A stretch of DNA of 64,000 nucleotides from Mycobacterium sp. SM1 (GCF_018361265.1 NZ_JAFLNH010000004.1:670673-734672); one strand, 5' to 3'; counted from the first letter of the stretch, positions 42,033-51,247 are shown. The notes: generated from the letters alone by a model not told the origin. Numbers and translations are program-made.

Positions 42033-42884
42033 CCCCGAACCGCAAGCGCAGCGCTGTGACGATGCTGCGCGAGCGGTTCGGGGTCTCTGAACGCCGAGCC
42101 TGCACGGTGGTGGGTATCCACCGCTTCCACGATGCGCCTGCAACCGGCGCCGATCCCCGATGAGGAAGCCGAGCTGCGTGCCTGGCTGCGCAAGTTCTCC
42201 ACCGACCGGCCACGCTGGGGCTGGCGGCGGGCCGCCAAGATGGCCCGGCGCGCCGGCTGGACGGCCAACAACAAACGGATCCGCCGACTGTGGCGCGAGG
42301 AAGGGCTGCGGGTTGTGCAGCGCCGCAAGAAGAAGCGGCTGACCGGCATCGGTGTCGCCGTGGGCGCGATGTCACCGATCCGTCCGAACGTGATCTGGGC
42401 GATGGACTTCCAGTTCGACACCACTGCCGACGGGCGCACCTTGAAGATGCTCAACGTGATCGACGAATTCACCCGCGAAGCCCTCGCAATCGAGGTTGAC
42501 CGCGCTATCGACGCCGACGGCGTCGTCGACGTCTTGGACCGCTTGGCCTTACAGCGAGGAGCACCGTGCTACGTGCGCTTCGACAACGGGCCCGAGTTCA
42601 TCGCCCACGCTGTCAACGACTGGTGCCGATTCAACGGCACCGGTTCGCTGTTCATCGATCCCGGCTCGCCGTGGCAGAACGCCTGGATCGAATCGTTCAA
42701 CGGCCGGCTCCGCGATGAGTTGCTCAACTCCTGGCGCTTCGACTCGCTGCTGGAAGCCCGCGTGATCATTGAAGACTGGCGACGCGACTACAACGCCAAC
42801 AGGCCCCATTCCGCCCACGGCGAACTCACCCCAGCCGAGTTTGCCCTACAATGGACCACGACCCACCAACCCCAAGCCGCATAG
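42030..42884 (+). pseudogene. IS3-family transposase OrfB, frameshifted
   Basis: The N-terminal part (LTPNRKRSAVTMLRERFGVS...VVGIHR) and the main body (TMRLQPAPIPDEEAEL onward) are in different frames. The change occurs at CACCGCTTCCACG, where removing one T at 42125-42126 restores HRSTMRLQ, the expected family wording. The body retains a DDE triad: Asp in AMDFQFDTTADG, Asp in RFDNGPEF and Glu in NAWIESFNGRLRDE. A 250-residue protein from the ATG at 42132 could still be made but would lack the N-terminal domain. The element is probably immobile by itself. Confidence 0.8.
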
Positions 42885-42941
42885 CGGCTGGACCATCAAA
42901 CGGGTCCCCCTCATTCGGACGGCATCTGTGAAGAGCTTGCT

Positions 42942-43699
42942 GTGGGTTCGATACACGTCGAGTCGTTGCCGGTGAATGCGACAGACCGGACTCGCGTGTT
43001 GCTGCGGTTGGACGGCGCTACCCGAAACGACGACGTATCGGCCGACTTGGCGTTGCTCGCCGTGGAGCGGGCTATTCCGACACGGAGGTTCTTCGCGTGG
43101 CCGGGTAAGCGGAACTATGAGGGCTTGTGGTGGTCGAGCACGGTGCGCGCACATGTGCCGTTCGAGTCGCTGTTGGAACGCGAGTACCTCATGTCGGCAG
43201 ACTTCGAGCCGCAGATCGTGGCGATCGCGGCTCAGCCCTTAGCCTTCTTGTGGCCGCATGGAATGGCCGGTCAACGGAGCCATGTCCCGGACTTTTTCGT
43301 CCGCTTAGGCAACGGCGACGGCCGGTTGGTTGATGTCCGTCACCCCGACCGTGTCGATGACGCTGCCGCCCAGTTCAATCTGACGCGCCAGATCTGCGCA
43401 GAGATTGGTTGCGAGTACGAGATTTTCACTGGGCTTGATCCGGTGGCAGAGCAGAACATGCGGTGGCTGGCCGGATATCGGCAGGATCGGTGCGCACCGG
43501 CCGACGACACCCTCGCGGCGATCACCCGCTGCTTCGTCGAGTATCGCTGCCGTTGGGCGTAGGTGCGCATCGTGTGAGCAGGTCAACCGGCGCGTCGAAG
43601 GATATGGTGTTGGCCAACGTGCTGCACCTGTTGTGGAGGCGGCAGCTATCGGCGGACCTGCGCGTCCCACTGTCGCTGGATACCGAGGTGTCGGCGTGA
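42942..43699 (+). pseudogene. tnsA: TnsA-like heteromeric transposase endonuclease, frameshifted
   Basis: The first frame encodes about 206 residues with the TnsA-type nuclease features ESLLEREYLMSADFEPQIV, the QP that follows it, HVPDFFVRL and RLVDVRHPDRV (Glu...Asp...; the usual EVK lysine is replaced by Arg). It stops at 43562. The C-terminal segment DMVLANVLHLLWRRQLSADL, typical of the TnsA C-terminal domain, continues in another frame to 43699, so one indel lies at about 43530-43560. The repaired stop overlaps the tnsB start (GTGA). In Tn7 systems TnsA cuts the 5' ends for clean excision. The start GTG lies 45 bp from the IS3 end. Confidence 0.68.
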
Positions 43700-44899
43700 G
43701 ATCGGTACGGCTGTTCGACTGCCTGCAATACGACGGCAACAGCTGGCAGGTCGTCGCGCAAGCGGGCACGACACTGGCATTGAAAAATCTGACGACCGGC
43801 CGCATCCGCAAAGTCGCGGTCGCCGAGTTGCTGGGCGACGACAGCTACCTCCCCGACTTGCCGGACAGCTTGCCGAAGCTCGAAACCGCCGCAGTCCTGG
43901 AAACATTGGATCCCGAGACCAGGCGGCGTACGGAGTTCCTGCATCACCATGTCGTCGAGGTTCACCGGTGTTCCGCCTATACCCGACGGCGGTGAGGTCG
44001 AACCCCGGCCCGAGTACTACACCCGTAACCTGCTAGGCGATCGGATCGAAGCCAAGCTCACCGAACTACGCGCCGCTGGAACGCCGATGTCAGCTCGGAC
44101 GCTACAGCGACATCTGGCCGCGTACCGCCGTGACGAGATCGCCAGCCTCGTGGATGGACGCAAGACGAGAGAGTCCTCCCCTACTGGCCGCATAGACCCA
44201 CGTTTGGTGTCGCTGCTGGAGGCCGCGATCGACCGTCAGACCAACCTGTCGACCGGCACGAAATCAAGGGTTATTACGCAGGTGAAACGCGAAGCGCAGC
44301 AACTGGGCGTGCCGATCCCTGGCCGCTCTACGCTTTATGAAGCATTGGGAAATCTGCACCGCTCCAAGCATCCATTCGGCAATGCCACAACCCGCCGCAG
44401 CCAAGCCAATCGACCAGATCGCGCCTGGGGTGGCCAATCCCCGTCCCGCCCTGGCGAACTCGTCGAGATCGATAGCACCCCTCTGGACCTCATGGTGGTC
44501 TTCCCGGACGGTTCGGTCGGGCGCGTCGACCTAACGGCCGCGTTAGACATCGCCACCCGGACACCATGTGCGGCGATTCTGCGGCCCGTCGCAACCAAGG
44601 CGGTGGACGCCGCGGTGCTGCTTGCACGGGCACTGACTCCCCTACCGATGCAGCCCGGCTGGCACGCCTCGGTGAGTTTCTCCCGCTCGATTCTGCCGAC
44701 GGGGATGATCCCCGGCCATGACGAGATACGCGCGGGCATCGCGGCCAAGCCGGTGATCGTGCCGGAGTCGATCACCGTGGACCGCGGCAAGGTCTATGTT
44801 GGGTCGACGTTCATGAATGCCTGCGAGCGGCTGCAGATCAGCGTCACCAAGGCGGCCCCGCGCACCCCGACCGACAAGACTCGGGTTGCATATTGCACC

Positions 44900-46996
44900 T
44901 CATTGGGTTGATGCGTGGGGAGTTTCTTGTTCGGGTTGGCCAGCGCGTTTTGGTCGTCTTCCGATTTTGGGTCGTTGCGGTGGGTTGTCGGGGTCGGGTG
45001 GGTGGTAGAGCGTTTCGCCTTTGTCGTTATAGCGCAGGCCACTGACAATTCCGGTGCGGTGCCAGGCCTTGAGGGTGTGCCTGCTGATGCCGAGCAGGGT
45101 GGCCGTCTCGGTGGGGGTGAGCATTCCGGCTGCGCGTAGGCGCTGGCGGCGGCTGCGCAGCCGGTAGGTGTGGATGATGTTGTCCACGATCTTGTGGTGG
45201 AAGGGCTGCCCGGTGCCGGTGGTCAGACCACGCTGGTTAAGGATCTCGGCGACTTCGCCGCTGATGTGTTCGTCGAGTAGTTCGTCAACGACGGCGACGA
45301 TGTTGGCGGGTGTTTTGCGTTGCTCTCCAACGGGTTTGGGGGCGGGCAGGGTGAGCGTGGTGTCGGTGCCGCCGGAGAAGCGGACGTGCGCGGTGATGGT
45401 GTCGCTGTCGCGGTGGATGGTGACGTCGGTGAGGAGCAGCCGGGCGATGCGTTTGCGTTCCCGGGTGGGGGTGTGCGGGTCGTTCCAGATTGCGGGCAGG
45501 TCGGTGACCAGCTGGCCGATGCGGGCGCGTTGGGCGTCGGTGAGCTGCCCGGGGTGCTGCTGGCGGGCCTTGTCGTAGGCCTGTTGGGTGTCGCCTAGTT
45601 CGCGCAGGGCGGTGTTCCAGTCGGCTTCGAGGCTGTCGGCGACGAGCCGGTTGGCGGGGTCGACGGCCAGGTAGCGGCGCCGGGCCAGGTCGGCGCGGTA
45701 GCGGGCGCGTTCGACGTGGGCGGCGCGGATGCGGTCGGCGTCGGCGGAGCGTTGTTCGAGTTCGGCCGACACGGTGAGGGCTGCCTCTACAGCCAGCGGG
45801 GTCAGGGTGTCGCACAGCAGCTGTCCGATGCGCCGGTCGAGGTCAGCGCCGAAGATGTTGGCGCAGATCCGTTTTGCGTTCTCGATCCCGTCGCGTTGAC
45901 ACACGTAGGTGGGCAATGGCTGACCGCGGCGATGGTTGTAGCGCACCGTCATCCGTTTGCCGCACCGGCCGCAGATGATGATCCCTTGCAGCAGGGCAGG
46001 TCCCTCCCGAGGTGGCCCGCCGGCGCGGTCGCGGCCGTGCGCGGCGGCATTGGCGGCCAACCGGGCGCGGTTGGCGTCGTACTGGTCTAGGGTGATGTAG
46101 CCGGGGTGGGCGTCGGGAATGAACGAGATCCACTCCTCGCGCGGCAAAAGGGTGGACGACCATTTTCCGCTGGGCAGTTTGTGATGGCGGTAGCGGCCGT
46201 AGGTGAACGCACCGGCGTAGCGGGGATTGTGCAGCACCCGCAGCACGGTGTGATGCCCCAACGGCTTCCAGTCCAGTTCGTCCTTGCGGGGACCCTTGAG
46301 ATGGCGCCACGGGAACAACAGGTCGGCCTCACGGAACGCCTTGACGCAGGCCGAGGCGGATCCGGTGGCGGCAAACGTGTCGAACAGGTGGCGCAGCGCG
46401 TGCTGCACCGCGGTGTCGGGGTCGAGCACGACGTGGCCGACGGCGTCGTGGACCAGCCCGACCGGCAGCGGCATGACGAGCTCGCCGCGGCGGGCCTTGG
46501 ATAGCACCCCGCCACGCAATCTTGCCTTGATGAAATGCAGTTCGGCCTCCGACATCTGGCCTTTCATGCCGAGCAACAGCCGGTCGTTGAACTGGCGGGG
46601 GTCATAGAGGCCGTCCTCGTCGCAGATCAGGGTGCCGGTCATGGCGCAGAGCTCGAGCAGTTGGTGCCAGTCGGCGGAGTTACGGGCCAGCCGCGAGCAT
46701 TCCAGGCCGAGCACGATCCCGGCCCGGCCCAGCGACACCTCGGCGACCAGGTGCTGAAAGCCCTCGCGGTCGGCGGAGCTGGCGCCGGAGTGGCCTTGGT
46801 CGATGTCGATCACGCTGATCTGATCATCGGCCCAGCCCAGCGCGATGGCCCGGCTGCGCAGGTCGTATTGGCGGTGCGCGGATTCGGCGTTGTGGATGAC
46901 CTGCTTGAGGGTGGATTGGCGGACATACAACAGCGCTGGTTTGGCCAGCTGAGCAGCGCTCACCTTGGAGGCGGCGGTATCGGTGAACACGGGCAT
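44900..46996 (-). CDS. Large serine recombinase
   Basis: A 698-residue recombinase. The catalytic domain starts near residue 22 with the nucleophile in LLYVRQSTLKQVIHNAES, and has DQGHSGASSADREGFQHLV and GLECSRLARNSADWHQLLE. A recombinase domain (WRHLKGPRKDELDWKPLGHH; LHNPRYAGAFTYGRYRH) follows, then a zinc ribbon (ICGRCGKRMTVRYN...YVCQRDG), a coiled-coil-like region, and a C-terminal helix-turn-helix (TPTETATLLGISRHTLKAWH). The ATG is at 46994-46996. It most likely catalyses integration and excision of the element that carries it. Its C-terminus ends about 20 bp from the tnsB junction. Confidence 0.93.
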   Translation of the reverse strand: MPVFTDTAASKVSAAQLAKPALLYVRQSTLKQVIHNAESAHRQYDLRSRAIALGWADDQISVIDIDQGHSGASSADREGFQHLVAEVSLGRAGIVLGLECSRLARNSADWHQLLELCAMTGTLICDEDGLYDPRQFNDRLLLGMKGQMSEAELHFIKARLRGGVLSKARRGELVMPLPVGLVHDAVGHVVLDPDTAVQHALRHLFDTFAATGSASACVKAFREADLLFPWRHLKGPRKDELDWKPLGHHTVLRVLHNPRYAGAFTYGRYRHHKLPSGKWSSTLLPREEWISFIPDAHPGYITLDQYDANRARLAANAAAHGRDRAGGPPREGPALLQGIIICGRCGKRMTVRYNHRRGQPLPTYVCQRDGIENAKRICANIFGADLDRRIGQLLCDTLTPLAVEAALTVSAELEQRSADADRIRAAHVERARYRADLARRRYLAVDPANRLVADSLEADWNTALRELGDTQQAYDKARQQHPGQLTDAQRARIGQLVTDLPAIWNDPHTPTRERKRIARLLLTDVTIHRDSDTITAHVRFSGGTDTTLTLPAPKPVGEQRKTPANIVAVVDELLDEHISGEVAEILNQRGLTTGTGQPFHHKIVDNIIHTYRLRSRRQRLRAAGMLTPTETATLLGISRHTLKAWHRTGIVSGLRYNDKGETLYHPPDPDNPPQRPKIGRRPKRAGQPEQETPHASTQ

Positions 46997-47063
46997 GCTC
47001 CTTCCCGCCGAACACGGCGGTCATGGGGAGTGGGACGTTGCGGGTGCCGACGATCGGGGTGGG

Positions 47064-47399
47064 TTAGGTGCCGGCGAGCACAACAGCGGCGAGGGCATCG
47101 ACGAGCTCGGCGGAGATCGGGGCCGACACCGCCGCGCCGACTGGGGCCGCCGTCGCGATCGGGGCCGGTCGGGTATCGGGGGTGAGGTCGGTCAGGGCGC
47201 GACGCCAGGCTGTCACGCCCTGGCGGGTGAGCACGGCGAAGCCCAGCGGGAACGCCTCGGCACGCGCGTGCAGGGCGGCGTGACGCAGCTGTTCGTAGCA
47301 GGCGTCCAGCCCACCACCGGGAACAGCGTGATCCTGGCCGGCATCCGAGCAGGTGCTCGGTTCAGCAGTCGCGGGGCCAGGCGAGGGTCTCGGGGACAG
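47064..47399 (-). CDS. Small hypothetical protein of the recombinase element
   Basis: A frame of about 111 codons between the helix-turn-helix gene and the recombinase. The conserved-looking part is GGGLDACYEQLRHAALHARA and FPLGFAVLTRQGVTAWRRAL, followed by an Ala-rich C-terminus. I recall similar small proteins beside such recombinases but know no function. The start is uncertain: an AGGAGGGAGG purine tract lies upstream, but no ATG or GTG follows it in this frame. A CTG at 47399 is given as a provisional start, and the frame stays open further upstream into the preceding gene. Confidence 0.5.
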   Translation of the reverse strand: MSPRPSPGPATAEPSTCSDAGQDHAVPGGGLDACYEQLRHAALHARAEAFPLGFAVLTRQGVTAWRRALTDLTPDTRPAPIATAAPVGAAVSAPISAELVDALAAVVLAGT

Positions 47400-47439
47400 C
47401 GGCGGGGTGTCCTCCCTCCTGGGCTCGTGAGCGGATGAG

Positions 47440-47919
47440 TCAGCGACTTTTGGACTGCTGATCCCGGTAGCGGGCCAGCGCGCGCTCGATCGAGCGGGGG
47501 TGCACGCGCGCGCCGAAGCGGGCCGCGATCGGCTCCACCAGATCCGCCGACCGCAGACTCGGGTCGGTGGACAGCTGTTGGTCGGCGAACGCACACACCT
47601 CGTCGGTGAGCTTGTGTCCCCGGCGCGGTCCGGGCTTGCCGGGCACCAGCCCGTCCAGCCCTTGCTCGTCGAGCGTGGCGGCCGCCTCGTAGTAGGAGGG
47701 ACGGGAATACCCGAACGCCTCGGCGGTCGCGGTGACCGAGTCGCCGTCCACCCGCACCCGCCGCACCATCTCGTATTTGACCTGCACCGCGTCGCGGGCG
47801 TCGAAGAACTCCTGCGAACGGAACGCCTCGTCGGTCACATCCTCGGGATGCGGGTTGAGGCAGCGCGCCTCCCGCAACGCTGCTACCTTCGGGTCCTCGC
47901 TCGCGCCTCGTCGGCCCAT
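47440..47919 (-). CDS. Helix-turn-helix protein of the recombinase element
   Basis: A 159-residue protein from the ATG at 47919, which is preceded by GGGAGG at 5 bp. VDGDSVTATAEAFGYSRPSY is a helix-turn-helix of the kind seen in transposase OrfA-like proteins, and RRGHKLTDEVCAFADQQL leads into a second winged-helix-like half ending PRSIERALARYRDQ. It could be an accessory DNA-binding factor (excision or repression) for the recombinase. The repeats upstream (48074-48107) are candidate binding sites. No catalytic residues are visible. Confidence 0.75.
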   Translation of the reverse strand: MGRRGASEDPKVAALREARCLNPHPEDVTDEAFRSQEFFDARDAVQVKYEMVRRVRVDGDSVTATAEAFGYSRPSYYEAAATLDEQGLDGLVPGKPGPRRGHKLTDEVCAFADQQLSTDPSLRSADLVEPIAARFGARVHPRSIERALARYRDQQSKSR

Positions 47920-48073
47920 ATCGCCTCCCAATCACCCAAACTGTTAGATGGATTATGCCGTTAAAGTATAGGGGTGAGGTGTTGACACGCCGCAGATAGC
48001 CGCGTGATCCGCGGGAATACTGGCGGATAGAGCCGAGTGACACGCCGACTGTGGGTAAGATCGTCAGTAATTC

Positions 48074-48116
48074 CGGCGTAATCTGGTTGACAGTCACGGC
48101 GTAATCTTCCTGACAG
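48074..48116. repeat. Direct repeat CGGCGTAATCT and terminus-like motif
   Basis: CGGCGTAATCT occurs at 48074-48084 and 48097-48107, 23 bp apart (about two helical turns), each followed a few bases later by TGACAG. The segment 48086-48116 resembles 41567-41595. The last codons of the DUF5372 gene lie within it. It may be a regulator-binding array or the end of a further nested element. Confidence 0.55.
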
Positions 48117-48378
48117 CCCGGTCCCGATCAGGCTGGGACCGCAGTCGGTCGATCAGATCCGCGAGGGCCAGCAGCCCCGCCGTGGTGAACGGGCAGCGGC
48201 CCTCGGCGACCACCACAAACGGATCGACCGGTGCCGCATCGGTCCAGCCAGTCAGAACCGAGAACAACTCCCCGTTCTCGTCATGCAGGTAGACCCGGTC
48301 CTCACCCCAGTTCTGCCGGTGAACGACGAACTCGTACTCCCGGCCATACAGCGGATGGAACCGGTGCGTGACCCGCAC
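48094..48378 (-). CDS. DUF5372 family protein
   Basis: A 94-residue protein from the GTG at 48378 (VRVTHRFHPLYGREYEFVVH). Family wording continues with NWGEDRVYLHDENGEL, TGWTDAAPVDPFVVVAEGRC and LLALADLIDRLR. DUF5372 genes are commonly found beside recombinases; no activity is known. The final residues and stop (AVRKITP, then TGA at 48094-48096) are read from the terminus-like repeat, so the natural C-terminus may have been replaced. It is the first gene inside the right end of the inserted element. Confidence 0.75.
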   Translation of the reverse strand: MRVTHRFHPLYGREYEFVVHRQNWGEDRVYLHDENGELFSVLTGWTDAAPVDPFVVVAEGRCPFTTAGLLALADLIDRLRSQPDRDRAVRKITP

Positions 48379-49274
48379 TTTGCGGTGCCGATCGTCGGGA
48401 TTGGATGTAGTTGACGACGTGGTCCAAGCCGCACATTGAGCGCGTGTTCGCCGCAATCAATAGCGGCTTCACCCAGTACCTGGCCGGCTACGCCGGACCC
48501 AACGTGGTGCGGCGCGGTAAATCTCCTGAGCAGGAAGCGTTTTGGACACTCGCCGAGGTTCAGAACCTGCTCGACTTGTGGATCGTCGCGGTGTGGCAGA
48601 ACAAGCCGCATCCCGGGCTGCGCCATCCTGCGATGCCGAAGAAGGATCTGACCCCCAACGAGGCCTATGCGGCGCTGGCTGGCGTGGCTCCCACCACACA
48701 TGTGGCGCTGGGCCGTGACGACTACATCGGGTTGTTGCCGGTGACGTGGCGCAGCATCCAGCCGTACGGGATCAACTTCGAGGGGCTGCACTATGACAGC
48801 CCCGAGCTGCATCCGCTGCGCGGCGTGACCAGCGGACTTCCAGAACCCGCGCGTGGACGTTGGGAGATCCGCTATGACCCCTGTCGGCTGCAATCGGTTT
48901 TCCTCTGGGATCACAAACAGGGCAGGTGGATTGAGGCCGAATGGACGCTCGCCAGGCGCGCGCTGGCACCGTTTTCGCTGGATGTGCTGCGCGCTGCCCG
49001 CAAGGCTGTGGATCGCCGTGACGAGACTGCCCCAGCCGTCGATGTGCTTGCTGAAATCAACCGCATCCAAACCAGCGGCGCGAATACGACGCGAGAACGC
49101 AAGGCAGCCAAGCGCGATAGCGTGAACACCCCGGTCGTGCCGCCGTTGCAGATCGTCGCCGACGCCGCCGAGGACATCGATGAGATCGGCACCGGTCTGT
49201 CGAGCGCCGCCAGCCAACCTCGACAGCGCCGAGCCGCCAGACGCATCGACATCGACGAGGAGCAATAACCGCGA

Positions 49275-50318
49275 ATGGCGGTCCCGGATTCACTGACCTC
49301 CTGGCGAGAGTTCGTCGACCGGCAGCCCGTCGAACCGCGGCGCATGATGATGAAGCAGATCAGCAGCCTCTCCCCCGACGAGAAAGCCGCCTATGACCAG
49401 GAGCGGTTCGCGTGGTTGGCCGCTGACGTGGTGCTCGAAACACATGACACCGCGGCACTGACGCGCCAGACCAGGATCATCATGGCCCGAAACATGGCCA
49501 AGACCGCGACCGCGCGCCGCGGCTTGGCGATGTCGGGATCTTCCGGGCTGGGGAAATCAACCGCGGCGCTGCTCATCGGCAAGCGCCACGAGAAGGCGAT
49601 GCGCAAGAAGACTGGCCGGCACGATGACAACAGCTATGCCCCGGTCGTCTATGCGGTGGTCCCGCCCGGCACCACCCCGAAGATGATGATGATGCTCGCC
49701 TTTGCGAACTTCCTGGGCCTTGTCAGCTCGAATAGGGCCACCGCCCAGGATCTGACGGAACGGGTCGTCGGCGTTATGCGCCACCTCGGCACGTCGCTCG
49801 TCATCTGCGACGAGATCCATAACCTGCGTACCAATCATCAGGCAGGCAGCGAAGCCGCGTCGGCCCTAAAAGTGTTCTCTGAACGGCTTGACGCAACCTT
49901 TCTATACGCCGGGATCGACCTGCTCCAAAGCGATCTGCTGTCCGGCCACATGGGGCGTCAGATCAAGGGCCGCATCACCATTCACGAAATGCGCCCCTAC
50001 ACTAACGGGACGCGCGCACAGCGCGATGCATGGGAAGAACTCGTCCTGGGCATCGAAAACCTGCTGCCTCTCGGCCGCCACCCCGAAGGGTCGCTGGCCT
50101 CGCTGACCAGCTACCTCTACGACCGAACCGGTGGGTCCATCGGATCGCTGCGTGCGCTGCTCAGCGATGCCGCCATCGCCACCATCCTCGACGGCGCGGA
50201 AAAGGTCGACCGCAAGCTGCTCGACACGATTCCGACCGATCACGCAGCCGAGGAATTCCGCACCCGCACACCAGTCAAGCAAGATGGGGCGCCAACACCG
50301 TTGCGCAGAGCCGAATGA
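49275..50318 (+). CDS. tnsC: TnsC/TniB-like AAA+ transposition ATPase
   Basis: A 347-residue ATPase. Walker A is MSGSSGLGKSTAALLIG near residue 88 and Walker B is LVICDEIHNLRTNH near residue 178. A sensor region (FLYAGIDLLQSDLLSGHMGR) follows, with a C-terminal helical domain (YDRTGGSIGSLRALLSDAAI) typical of TniB/TnsC proteins that bridge target selectors and transposase. It starts 6 bp after tnsB and overlaps tniQ by 4 bp. It is the only undamaged gene of the transposition set. Confidence 0.9.
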   Translation: MAVPDSLTSWREFVDRQPVEPRRMMMKQISSLSPDEKAAYDQERFAWLAADVVLETHDTAALTRQTRIIMARNMAKTATARRGLAMSGSSGLGKSTAALLIGKRHEKAMRKKTGRHDDNSYAPVVYAVVPPGTTPKMMMMLAFANFLGLVSSNRATAQDLTERVVGVMRHLGTSLVICDEIHNLRTNHQAGSEAASALKVFSERLDATFLYAGIDLLQSDLLSGHMGRQIKGRITIHEMRPYTNGTRAQRDAWEELVLGIENLLPLGRHPEGSLASLTSYLYDRTGGSIGSLRALLSDAAIATILDGAEKVDRKLLDTIPTDHAAEEFRTRTPVKQDGAPTPLRRAE

Positions 50319-51247
50319 GGCTGCAGCCGTTGCCGGTCCCCACTCGGGTCTACGGCGGGGAGGGCGTCGTTTCCTACAGTCACCGCCACGCGACACACAA
50401 CCACAGCCAACCCGGCGAAATCGAAACCGGCCTGCGCGAGCGGCATCCGCCTGGGTAAATCGCCCAAAGGAGGTTCCGCACCCGAACGATTGGAAGTCTG
50501 GCGACAACTCGGCAACCTGCACCCGAGCGCGTTCACGGCGCCCACCAAGATCAACGGCGATCCCGTCACCGACCGGCGCCTGTGCCTGCAGTGCACCCAG
50601 GGCAACGCAGCCATCGGGCGGCTGCCCCACGCGGGACTTGTTTATCTGCAGCACAAGCGATGGATCGGCAGCTCACCCCAGGTCGACCTGCACACGTATG
50701 TTGCCGCGCTCACAGCCGAACGACACTTCCGAAACCACCTCGCCGCCCGCGGGGTCCTGTTCGACTCCTTCGCAATGGAACTCGGCAAGGTATGCGCTAA
50801 CTCGGTCTTCATGGGCATCCAGGAAATTGAGCGACGCCGGCAACAAACCGGCATCGACACCGTCGCCAGCTCGTCTACCCAGAACAAGTGAAGTTCGCCC
50901 GGATGCTCACCAGCCCCCCGTTTCTCGAGTACGTCACCGGCCCCGCGCGCGACGCCCACCACCGCCGCGCCCGGATCACACGCGAAGCCGCGAAAATCCT
51001 GCCTGTATGGGACGATTCGGAGTCCTGGCGCGTAACCGAACGGATCTGGGATGTCGCGCGACGGCTCACTCAGCTGCGACGCGAGTCCCTCCTGTGGGGT
51101 GCGCCAGTCCGCGACGCCCATTACAACCTGCTCCGATTCATCGACCTACCGGACCTTGTGATCGATGACAGGTGGGACGACTACGGCATCCGGCCTGCCC
51201 CGTACGGGCGCTGCGACCACGCGATCGCCGACGACAGGCCAGCGTGA
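50315..51247 (+). pseudogene. tniQ: TniQ-like target-selection protein, two frameshifts
   Basis: The gene starts at the ATG at 50315 (MRLQPLPVPTRVYGGEGVVS), overlapping the tnsC stop. A one-base loss near 50440 moves the frame from LRERH to GIRLGKSPKGGSAPERLEVW. The middle part contains the TniQ zinc-finger-like RLCLQCTQGNAAIGRLPHAG followed by VYLQHKRWIG. A second loss near 50865 moves the frame into VYPEQVKFARMLTSPPFLEY, which continues to 51247. Repaired length is about 310 residues. TniQ/TnsD proteins choose the target site together with TnsC. The three pieces fit one family in order. Confidence 0.78.

Larger units (their letters stand above)
41681..42900 (+). mobile_element. IS3-family insertion sequence (damaged)
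   Basis: The element has orfA and orfB in the IS3 arrangement. The ends carry an inverted repeat around TGGTCCAG (41685-41692) and CTGGACCA (42889-42896), continuing imperfectly outward as GTTGTAG and TCAAAC. It sits directly upstream of tnsA, probably inside the end of the Tn7-like element. A single extra base in orfB (42125-42126) breaks the transposase. Confidence 0.8.
44879..48428 (-). mobile_element. Serine-recombinase element inserted in tnsB
   Basis: A 3550-bp insertion bounded by CAAG on both sides (44875-44878 and 48425-48428), consistent with crossover at a short shared core. It carries, all on the minus strand, a DUF5372 gene, a helix-turn-helix gene, a small gene and a 698-residue serine recombinase. 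The circular form would have an attachment site joining the 48411-48428 end to the sequence from 44879 (GTCCAAG then ACTCGGGTTGC). Confidence 0.8.
43696..49268 (+). pseudogene. tnsB: TnsB-like DDE transposase, frameshifted and split by a 3.55-kb insertion
   Basis: The gene begins at the GTG at 43696 (VRSVRLFDCLQYDGNSWQVV). A single-base deletion near 43961-43964 shifts the frame, after which TGVPPIPDGGEVEPRPEYYT continues. The Mu/Tn7-type core has Asp in LVEIDSTPLDLMVVF and Asp in SITVDRGKVYVG. At RTPTDK (44878) the gene is interrupted. It resumes in frame at PHIERVFAAINSGFTQYLAG (48429), bringing in the catalytic Glu of HIERVF, and runs to the C-terminal basic tail at 49268. Removing 44879-48428 restores the frame exactly. 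The reconstructed protein is about 670 residues. As it stands no complete transposase can be made. Confidence 0.85.
42942..51247 (+). mobile_element. Tn7/Tn5053-like transposition module tnsA-tnsB-tnsC-tniQ (decayed, interrupted)
   Basis: Four consecutive plus-strand genes encode a TnsA-like endonuclease, a DDE transposase TnsB, an AAA+ ATPase TnsC/TniB and a TniQ target selector, with 4-bp overlaps or a 6-bp gap. Only tnsC is intact. tnsA and tnsB each carry one frameshift and tniQ two, and a 3.55-kb serine-recombinase element splits tnsB. The transposon ends were not identified. In relatives the machinery lies at one end and the cargo beyond, here to the right. Confidence 0.78.

Noticed and set aside
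47213..48097. A 294-residue minus-strand frame over the helix-turn-helix gene
   Set aside because: It is out of frame with the better supported 159-residue gene, which has a ribosome-binding site, and its translation is Arg/Gly-rich.
50888..51247. Separate small gene with a GTG start overlapping the previous stop
   Set aside because: The other reading, VYPEQVKFARMLTSPPFLEY, joins smoothly to the preceding TniQ piece, so it is better explained as a frameshifted TniQ C-terminus.
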